Positions 12,274 to 22,500 of a stretch of DNA of 64,000 nt are shown piece after piece; positions within the stretch are counted from its first letter, which is position 1, and each line of letters opens with the position of its first letter. The notes below the pieces were generated by a model that worked only from the letters and a program-made list of their open reading frames with translations, made no database searches and was not told where the DNA came from. Origin of the DNA: Phallusia mammillata (Eukaryota > Chordata > Ascidiacea > Phlebobranchia > Ascidiidae); contig QLIY01000520.1 in assembly GCA_003260075.1 (NCBI GenBank), forward strand, positions 1 to 64,000, written 5' to 3'. The translations under genes and the position numbers were made by a program.

Positions 12274-13336
12274 ATGTCGTATAAACGGGACCTTACTCTT
12301 AAACCGTCTGAAGTCAGGTTCACGCAAAATAATATAAAAGACAGATTTCAAAATGGTGGAAGTGTGAACGAGTTAATTGAAAAAATAGAAAGCAACGTTA
12401 GTTACCTTAATCAAATACGGCCTATTCGAGTTTCCAAGAAAAACAACAAGTGGTATAGCATTGACAACAGGAGACTTTATGTTTTTCGTGTACTGCAAAA
12501 ACGAGGTTGCCTGGAAACTATCAAAGTAAAACGTGTACCGTACATTAAAGAAGGCAAGCTCACGACCAAGAACGATGGAGCAAGCGTATACTTTAGAAGT
12601 GGCAGCAGCACGTATGAACACGCATTTGACGACGTCGCTGTACCAAACAACAAATCGAGGTTCGTATTTAGACAATGCCATCTTTTCTGTTATAATGTAC
12701 TGTTCCATTCTAAACATTTAGCAGATCCGAACCAGTTAAGCACCCAGAAAAGTCAATTACTCGGTCAGCTCATGTTGCACCGAACAAACCCACTGGTCTT
12801 CCAGGGATGGAACGCCACTGTAATGAGGGGTAAGAATTTTCAGATTATATATCAATAAAAAAATACAAGTTGTTGAAGGGGACATATTTTACTCTAATAA
12901 AGATTTCGACCATTCCGACAACCTGAAATGTCAAGGCAGCCATCACCCCGTTGTGAACCAAACCAGGACGTCTTTCATCGCATAAATAAACACGACAGTA
13001 TCGAGAGGTAAAGAGTACAAAAATATTGATCGACAATACGTATCACAAACGGTATATTGCAGGCGTTTTATTGAATCCAATACTTCACGTAAGCTGCCTT
13101 CAAGAAGCAGTAGTTACCACGAAGAGCACCCATTCACCGTGCCATTGGCAAACCAAACTTGCAAACCTCCTGTGTTAAGCCAACCCCGTACTGTAGATCA
13201 GCAAGTTCGCGTAGTTCAGCACCAAGAACAATCGGTTAACGACACTATTCAAGAACAAGATACTGAAACAATATGTCCTAAATGTTGCAGCGGTTTTTGT
13301 TGCTGCTGCTGCCCTATACAGTGTTGCATAATGTAA
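12274..13336 (+). CDS. ParB/sulfiredoxin-like domain protein with Cys-rich CaaX-like tail, paralogue A (279 aa)
   Basis: Exons 12274-12659, 12722-12829, 12936-13007, 13063-13336; all introns are short (55-106 bp) and all are phase 2. Residues about 10-90 look like the ParB/Srx fold: LKPSEVRFTQNNIKDRF, then [20 protein letters not shown] with the DNRRL signature at 65-68. The Cys of true sulfiredoxin is absent, so a reductase role is not supported. A low-complexity middle (about 128-230) follows. The tail reads CPKCC..FCCCCC and the last four residues are CCIM, which fits a CaaX farnesylation box with adjacent palmitoylatable cysteines (inference). Start chosen at the ATG conserved with paralogue B. 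First donor is GTTCGT, a non-consensus 5' site, but shared by both copies. Lies upstream of AADC-A exon 3, on the other strand. Function unknown. Confidence 0.8.
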
Positions 13337-14700
13337 TAATTGTAGTTTGTAACGTACAGAATTAATTATCGATGATATGTGCTAATGTTGCGCCACAAAG
13401 AATATCAGTGTACTTAAACACCTCCTCCCTTCTCAAGTACTTCAGTTTACATTCCTTTACATACAACTCCAGTTTTTTAACGCTCCAGAAATGATAACAT
13501 CAGCAAAACGTTTGTGCTATCGATGTTGCTAACAAATGTCCAAAAAAGTACATTTTCTTCCCAGTAAGAAAGTTTTGTGTAATATCTTTTACATGTTTTT
13601 ATTGTTATTTTAGGCGTTATGTTATTTGTAGAATAAATATGTATTTTTTAGTAGAAATTGTTTGTGTGCTTGTCGGTTGTCATGTTATTATAGCTACTCG
13701 AAAGTTGCAAAAGCAGCAATAACGGTGTGTATTCGTTTGCAAATGCCTTTGGAGAATTTCTGATTTACCGAACACATAAGTAACAATTACGCCTTCAAAA
13801 ACAGCCAAATATACATATTCAGCTGATTTTTTTTTTAACTACAAGTGGATTTTTCATTTTTTGAGAATACAAGCTTTAAACTTCATCCAAACTATAATTC
13901 AATACCATCTAATTTCTAAAGCTTTTATTTTTGGGGCCATTAAATTATCTTTTCATATCCTATTTAACAATGTGTCCTCCTTTGTGGGGATGGAAATATG
14001 GTAGGTTTACTTCAATTCGAGTTGTCAAAACGACCTTTTTTGGCCATCTCGTGCCAAATAAGGCATCATGCTCTGGGACATTGGCTTTGACTTCAGGTTT
14101 CGCAAGTTTACCGTCAACGTTTTTGGTTAGCAGGGGACAACGGGCTTTGGGGGTTACTTTAAGGGGATCACGAACGAAAAATGTGACATAAACGCTAAAG
14201 CGGGCACTAAATTTCACTTAATACTAGCGATAATATTGTTTTCACCTAATGTTTTGGCAACTTTAGGTCCTGTGAGGGAATACAACACTGTAATATTTCG
14301 CGTCAATTGTATCACAACAAGAAGACTTTCTACTAAGTTAGAAGATTTGTCTTTTACTGTATGAGTCAATAATAGTTGTATAATGACTTGGCGACTTCGT
14401 AACATACAACGATGTTTGTTTTAGACATCCCGTGTGATGCTTACTGCTTTTCATTATCTTCCGTATCCGTAAAGTTCAGATAAAACTAGTTCGAACCCTC
14501 AAAAGGTTGAGAAACACTGGTCACAGCAGTCAACAAGACAAGCACTGAATGCAAGACAAGCACTGGGATACTTGAAAATTAACTTGTGGACCTATATATA
14601 GCAAATGACCAAGATACGGTATCTAACTGTTTTAAAATTTTTGTTCGCATCACATAACTGAAATTGTTCGTCAACTATTTTTTGGATACACGTGCACATA
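13337..14700. other. No gene recognised; end of duplication copy A and a hAT terminus
   Basis: A possible polyadenylation signal AATAAA for ParB-like A occurs near 13633. Homology to copy B stops near 13840. CTCAAAAGGTTGAGAAACACTG near 14498 looks like the right terminus of a hAT element whose other end was not found. An open frame at 13960-14217 (-) has no recognisable features. Confidence 0.5.
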
Positions 14701-15132
14701 AATCTCTCGGAAACACGTGCACATAAAGGTGGTTTTTCGCATACTAAAACAAAAACTGAAAACACAGTCACATATCAGACTTACATCATCAAGTAGCTCT
14801 CATACCGCATTTGTGTATATACCAGGCTTTACGTTTTAAAACCACAACAAAAAGTTTTTCAACACCAACACCCACACCGGAGGCAGTGTTCTTTTTTAGG
14901 CTGGCGCGTAAGACATTTTTGTTTATCACACAAACAAGCTTTTGACCAACTCACCGAAAAGAACTAAATCCTACTGTTTCCGAAAACACCGCTATAACAC
15001 TACCTCAGGTTAAATGAAGTGAAAAGTCGTATTTGATTGATCATAAAAGCAAAGTTTCCACATGGACATTGCACTTTAACTTTTATTTATCATTAATATT
15101 TTAGTTTTAAAGCACGCTTTTATCGTTTAACC

Positions 15133-15474
15133 CAGCAGTGGTTCTCAATCTTTTAGGAATCGCGTACCACCTGACAACTTTTTCTATTGTTGTGTACCAC
15201 CTAAACCCTGTTTGAATGGATAAACCAAGAAATAAGCCCATTTTCTTAACCTGGTTAGCATATTTAGCAATTTCAAAAGAATGTCCAAGACACGAGTTTC
15301 GCCCAAACCAGGGCTGATCAGTTTAGTCAGTTGAGTTGCAATTTTATATCGGACTTAAATTAGGTATTAGGTTTTAATTCTGTAATCGGTATATCACAGA
15401 AATCTACTCTCGTACCACCTGAAAAGTTCTGACGTACCACTAGTGGTACGCGTACCACAGTTTGAGAACCACTG
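15133..15474. mobile_element. hAT-type MITE, 342 bp, with 8-bp TSD
   Basis: Starts CAGCAGTGGTTCTCAATC and ends AGTTTGAGAACCACTG, the common CAGTGGTTCTCAA type of hAT terminus. Flanked by GTTTAACC at 15125-15132 and 15475-15482. Internal GTACCACCTG repeats. The equivalent place in copy A (about 8188) has no insert. Confidence 0.88.
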
Positions 15475-16110
15475 GTTTAACCAGTGTTTTCATGTTTCTA
15501 CCATGCTGGTTTTTACTTCAAAAAAACACAACTTTAAATCATTCAGTGATGCCATTAAAATTTAAGCCAAGTGCGACTAAAAATCTGTTGTCCAATGAAG
15601 ATATATAGGCCTACTGAGAAGAAAAACATTAAACGTATATTGCAACAATGAGAACAGTGTGAAAACCTAAATTCTTTTAACAATCATTTTACATATAAGA
15701 ACGTTTATGTAGGAAATACAACTTTAGAACTGAGGTAACTTGAAACATCTTTTGTAGAATTAGTTTTTACTTTAATAGCTTACATTTGAAAGTAAAGTCC
15801 CTCCAAACTATTCAGTATAATATACGAAACGTGAAAAGATAAAAAAAATTCGTTACGAAACGTGAAAGTAAATTCAACTATGTAACGCCATGACAAAACG
15901 ACATATAATGCAGTTTACAGAAAAAAATAAGGGGCATGTTAGACACAAGGTTATTGAACTGCGGTATTTGTGTGAGTATCTTGTGCGTCGTATAGGTCAG
16001 GCCGAAGTTTGGGGAAATTTAAAAAACATTGCACCCAAAAATGTTTGTATATCATATAAAGGTCTTTGTACATTCTGGAAGTAAAAAGTCGATTTCAACT
16101 AGCAACAATA

Positions 16111-16410
16111 CTAGTTGTCTGTAGAAATGTTTTCATTTAGCAATTTTGCAGCCATTTCAAGTATAACTGCCCAACATTCATCCAGTTTAGCGGTGGTGCA
16201 GTTAGACGACCCTGTTGCAATTCGAATGAAAAACTTCTCTTTGACACTGGATGGAGTAAGAAAGAATCTTCTGTCGGCGTGTATTGCATCATACAACTTT
16301 CTGTTCACTTCGTTTAGTTTCTAGAACAAATCAATATCATGTAAGACCTGACTGATTTAGGGTAGAGCTTCTAACACCATACCTCATGGCAGACCCACAT
16401 TTAGATAAAT

Positions 16411-16509
<99 letters not shown>

Positions 16510-19500
16510 AAAAAGAGGCGTTTAGGAAGTAAGTTTTTGATAAATTACCCGAAAAACGAAATTTTAAAGTTAGTTTCATTTTTTAAAATGCAGTTTTAAC
16601 GCATACCTTACCTCCTTCAAAAAAACTCTAACCGTCAGTATTTTTAGCGATATATTATTTTTGATCGATTTACGAGATATTTGCGCCACCTATCGGAATT
16701 TATCATAATGTTATAGACTGTCGTGCGGTACCGTGTTGAAATTTATTAATTGCTCCAAGTTGTTGTTTTTTAAAGGTTCCGCCATTTGGCAATGATCCAA
16801 GGTATAATGTTCTAAAATCAAACTTTATGTCGGATCAACTCATATTTTACCAAATTACCTCATTGTCCCACTTTTCTATTTTCAACCGAATACAAACAAG
16901 ACCAAGGGTAACAGGAAACATGATTTCAAATCGTTTGTCTTTTTCCACCAAACTTTCAAAGTGTTTTGCTTCTGCAATCCCCCTTCTAACGTGACTTCGA
17001 AGACCTTCCAAACCAATCATCCGCAAAACGAACCACAGCTTAATGGCGCGAAACCTGCGACCCAATGGTATTTGCCAATGCTACAACAAAATCATATTGA
17101 AATTTAATATTTGAGGGGGGGGGGACAAGTACAAAATATGTACCATGTAGTCGATTGCACTGCTTTTTTCTTCGTGGCGTAGATATAAGGGATCGACATT
17201 CATTGCATTGATTGCATAAGTGCTGTCTTTGAACCTGAAAAACAAACCTGTCAAATTTAGTGTTTTTTTTGCACGGTGTTTGGCAACCACCAGGCCACCA
17301 CGCGAGGAGTTCGTCACCGGACCATATTCTTTTTCAGGTTTAATGCGTTGAAACATTTTTGAACTAGCCCTTGTAACGGTCAGTTGCCTAGTCTAAACAC
17401 ATAACTTATATGAGCCGTAAAATTGCTAAACATTTGTTTGTTTGTTTTTTTGAAAAAAAAACGATCCGCGACCAAATTGCAGCTTTAATTAAAACGGTCC
17501 GCAAAGCAAACAAGGTTGCTGCCTCCTTAAATAGCCCTCATTTATCGATATGGTGGCTAATTCGGTTAGCATAAAATCGTCGCAGTTTAGGACAGAAGCT
17601 TGTCACCAGTGCTGGATTAACCATTAGGCAAAGTAGGCACGTGCCTACAGGCCAGTCAAAAATCCAGGTCACTTTTCTTTGTGACAATGATTTGGCAACA
17701 CTAATAAATCTCTTTTTTTAGTTGGTAACCCAGATTTTCGGGCCATTTATAAAATGTGCCTACAGGACAGCAGACCCTTAATGCGGCACTGCTTGTCATT
17801 CATTACTACACAAGCTAAAAAATACTAACACTCACCATAATGCGGAACAGTCGAAGTTTACCATCATCCACTTGTGAGGGGGGGGGGGGGTCAGTGCTGG
17901 ATTAACCATTAGGCAAAGTAGGAACGTGCCTACAGGCCAGTCAAAAATCCAGGCCTCTTGAAAATCAGTAGACTTTGTGACAATGATTTGGCAACACTGA
18001 TTATTCTAANGTGAGGGTTAAAATTGAAGGAACTGGCAAACTAAAAAGTGACTAAATTTGGTCAACATGCACGGATTTCTCTTTCTTGATTAAATATACG
18101 CACCTCTAAACCCTTTGCAATATATCGAAGTTCTGGACAAAGAAGGGCGCTTCCAGCATAAGCTGCATCGATGTGAAGCCAAATCCCTTCTTTTTCGCCT
18201 TAAGTTAGACATATTAAACACCTTACTAATTATCATAAAATCTACTCAACAGTAAGTTCGTTGAAAAGAAATACTTACAAATAGTTCCGATTTCCATTAA
18301 ATTGTCGTACGTACAGCACGCTGTCGTTCCAATTGTAGCACAAACCTATATGTAACATGAAAAGCATTCCAAATAATTATAAACAAATTAATGTTCTACA
18401 TGATGCACGGGTTAGTACAATTTCTTACATATAATGGTATCCTCCCATTTCTCTTGTCTTTTTCTATGGCATCCAAAAGAGTTTTGCCTCTCAGAGATCC
18501 TTCATCATCTGCTTCCAGAAGTCTCATGTCAACCAATGCTATTTTACCTAGGAAACAAATTCAACTTTAATATGCTTCATCACAGTGCCGGCAAATTGGT
18601 TCAGAATGGATTGGCACTCAAGTCATTCGACACAACAATAGCAGCAATGCGGGTAGAGATACCAACACAAGAAATTTATTATGGCAATAACTGCTGACTC
18701 AGCAAATTAATGAACAAATGTTGCCATAGTAAATTATTGCCCTATACTCCGTTGCGCCACCTTTTTGAAATTATTAGGCCTGTCTGTGAGTTCTTGGGTT
18801 AGTAGATTTTCCAACAATGCGACTCTTTTCAATCGATGCTACTGTGGCGAATTTTTAGCACTTTCACCGTTTGTAATAATGAGCTGGTTAACTCCTTTAT
18901 TTTCACACACCTACGTGCACTTATAATCGTTTTGTTTGAAGCGTTGCCTATTGGGTATCCTGGCACTTAACTCTGTTATTATTGTTGTGTTTAATTGGTT
19001 TGTTTTGCCAATCATATTTTCACTACATCATATTTCCATGGCATATATCTTGTTTTACCACCCGTTATTATTGTTGTGTTTAATCGGTTTGTTTTGCCAA
19101 TCATATTTTCACTATATCATATTTCCACGGCATATATCTTGTTTTACCACACACTGTATATATCTTGTTTTACTACACACCATTCACCTATTTGTTTTAT
19201 ATTGTAATAGTTGTCTTTTCTCCGTTTGTATGATCGCCCTTTCCCCGCCACTAATTTACGCTTGATTGTTGTATCGTTACCCGGGTGTGCCTTTGGTCGT
19301 CACGTGATTGTTTCTTCCACGTACGTGGCCGCGTCGCACGTGCGAGTAAAATAATGAAGGTCAGTCTTCCTCTGGGCGCCGTGCGAGTTACACCTGTTGG
19401 TTTCTGTTCTGTGTTGTACTGGCGTTTACTGATTATTGAGCGCAGCGTATTGAAGTTGGAAATACGTGTTGTTTTACGCCAGTGTATTTTATCGCTTTTA

Positions 19501-22500
19501 CTTAAACAAGGCGCCCATTAGTGAAACCAGTTTGTGGTCTTTCTTTGGCTTAGTGGTGAGCCGTTATTGCAGGGTTCGGGCCGTTTCCGAATTAGGGAGG
19601 CAGTTTTGGTTTTAAAGGTACAGAATTAGGCTTAAGGGGTTGATTGGAATTTAATATCGCCACTTGAAAGATCTCTTAGCCGAATTCCCAAAGCTGCCGA
19701 AATAATTCCGTAACACTACTTAGGGCTTCACAATCTTGAATCGGTAAGTTACCTGCTCTTTCAACTGACGAATGACTGACGTTTGAAGCGTAGGCAACAA
19801 AACGTTTGTTGATGTCGTGGTGTGATTTTTGTGGATCCTTAGATAATTGTGAACGAATTTTCTTGCTCCTCGCACTTAGCAGTGTCATTAATGTTGCTTC
19901 GCTGGCTGTACCTAAACAAAACACGAGAAAAAAAATTACTGATTTGCTTTCCATTGCTTCACGAACTTGTTGCTAATTGAATGTTTTAAACTTAAGCAAA
20001 ATGCAATTTACCTTGAATCACTCCACCTCCTGGGCCTGTTCCATTGTGAATAAAAAACTCAGGAAGGTTCAGAGCTTTGGCCAACCAATCCATCATAACT
20101 GTCTCCAATTCAGTGCATGACGGGGATGCAGCCTGTGAAAGAAATCTTGTTCAAGTTGGGTTTGTTTGCCTGATAAAAATAAATGACAACGCAATGGTAA
20201 CTGAACAAACATCACACCAAGAACATACGCCATAACTTTATAAATAGCGCAAATTGTTGATCAAGGTTAAGTGAGATTTCCCCGTTATTACAATTACATG
20301 TGTAATATACGATTGATAGGAAGGATATCCGTTTCTGTTCTGAAAAAACAAATCAACAAGTACTTTCCAAGCCACAACATTGTGGGCCTGATTGGCAACG
20401 ATTCTATTTTGTGAACACATACACGTAGGAAAGTAGCTTTGTTCAGATTGGTTCCACTGTATTTACCCTAGGCCGAATCAAGCCATTTAGGGAGCGTTAT
20501 AAGCACTCATATCTTTAGTGCCCAGTACAGCGGTAGGTCGTCCCAATGGTTTGACAAAATTATTGTTGTATCGTTTACATTCAGAAAAGATGGAACCCAC
20601 TAGAAATGCATGGTTGCAATTTCACGTTCATAGAAGAGAACGTAAGTTCAACTTGACAAGTGTGGTGCCTAGTGATTGGTGCAAATCCAAGACATCATTA
20701 AACATTACAACAGAAAGAGTATCTGTGATGCCCCATGCATGTTCTTACCTTACCTAATGGTTAACCCAGCCATGGCTGAAGTCGTTGAATGTGCTCTTGT
20801 CAAGTGGCCTGGGTAAAGAAACCGAATACAGGGGGGGGGGTGTAAACGTTGTCCTTTGTCCCGTGACGAAATACCACAATATCAACCAAGCGTTGCCGTA
20901 TGGGGAAAAACCTACAAGAAAACTATTCACTCGCCCCATTTGGTTGAGTTTACAGCATTTGCCGAAGCCAAAGCTGGTCATGCCGATTGGAGGGTACTTT
21001 TACATAAGTCCGTCAGATGTCAGGTTCACGCAAGATAGTATACATTACAGATTTCAAGATGGTGGAAGTGTGAACGGTTTAATTGAACAAATTGAACGCA
21101 ACTTTACAGACAGAAACAGAATACCGACCATTCGAGTTTGCAAGGAAAACAACAAGTGGTATAGCATTGACAACAGGAGACTTTATGTCTTTCGTGTACT
21201 GCAAAAACGAGGTTGCCTGGAAACTATCAAAGTAAAACGTGTACCGTACATTAAAGAAGGCAAGTTCACGACCAACAACGATGGAGCAAGCATACGTGTG
21301 AGGCGTGACATCACGCATGAGCACACATTTGACGAAGTTGCTGTACCAAAGTTTAAACCAAGGTTCGTACTTAAAAAGTGTAATACTTTCTATGATAATG
21401 TACTGTTCCATTCTAAACATTTAGCAGATCTGAGCCAGTTAAGCAACCAGAAAAGTCAATACCTTCGCTACGACATATTGAAACAAACAAACCCACTTTT
21501 TTACCTGTGATAGAAAACAATTCTACTGAGAGGTAAGGGCTTCAAGAATATATTAATTAAAATGGTATGTAATAAGCATAAAAGCATCAAGCCAATAAAC
21601 GATAGGACAGTGATGCAGACAGTGCACTCGCTTGTTTCTCCCAACAACCGGGAGTGCTGCTGGATTGCTACACTATAGTCAATACGACCGATCTCTTGTC
21701 ACCAGCTGCACCGATGGGACCTTATAGATCGAAATAGTGTTCACAGTCTGCAGCATATCATGTTATAGGCAAAGTAACAAAACCTATTTTTACTCTAATA
21801 AAGATTTGACCCATTTCGACAACCACCACCAATATCCAGGCAACCATCACGCCGTTTTGAACCAAACAAAGAGGCCTTGGATAAACACGACAGTATCATG
21901 AGGTAAAGGGTATACAAATATTGATCGAGAAAGCATATCACAATCGGTATATTGCAGGCATTCTGTTCAATCCAATACTTCACGTAAGCTACCTTCACGA
22001 AGCAGTAGCTACCGTGAAGACGACCCATTCCCCGTGCCATTGGCAAACCAAACTTCTACACCTCCTGTATTGAGCCAACCCCGTACTGTTGATCAGCAAG
22101 TTCGCGTGGTACAGTGGCAACAACAGTCGGTTAATGACACCACTGCAGAACAAGATAATGAAACAATATGTCCTAAATGCTGCAGCCGTTTCTGTTGCTG
22201 CTGCTGCCGTATACAGTGTTGCATAATGTAATAGTTGTAGTTTATAACGCATAGAATGGAAATGTGCTTTTGTTTCCTACCCAATCTTGATGACTGTGGT
22301 TTTTCGTTTTCACCGAACCATCAGTGCACCTCTACACCTTCTTTTCAAGTGCATCAGTTTGCATTACTTCTGTAAAACGTTTGTGCCAAAGATGTTGGTA
22401 TAGAACATGTCCAAAAAGCAAATTTTCTTCCAAGAGTACTACTTTGTGTAGGTGTATACATATATGTTTGAGCAAACTTTTACCTGTATTCATTATTCAG

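Larger units (their letters stand above)
7800..13840. repeat. Segmental tandem duplication, copy A
   Basis: Collinear with copy B (about 14730-22870). Shared landmarks run from GGCTGGCGCGTAA (about 7952 versus 14899) through all AADC exons 11 to 3 and the ParB-like gene to GCCTTTGGAGA (about 13745 versus 22630). Exons are nearly identical and introns clearly diverged, with indels. Copy A lacks insertions present in copy B at 15133, 17607 and 18843, so it acts as the empty-site reference for them. Confidence 0.9.

Noticed and set aside
13960..14217. 85-aa minus-strand open frame
   Set aside because: No splice context, no recognisable motif and antisense to an equally long frame; probably chance.
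16337..16599. Poly-Pro and poly-Gly proteins on opposite strands
   Set aside because: Created solely by the 96-base G run. The same applies to 40647-40838 and 40977-41270 around poly-C runs.
20785..20979. Upstream extension of the ParB-like B open frame
   Set aside because: It crosses a G10 run and is not conserved in paralogue A; the shared ATG at 20980 is a better start.
21425..21510. Continuation of the unspliced frame of ParB-like B to a stop at 21510 (and of A to 12858)
   Set aside because: The alternative frame after a 62-bp intron is open and conserved in both copies, while the unspliced tails do not match each other.
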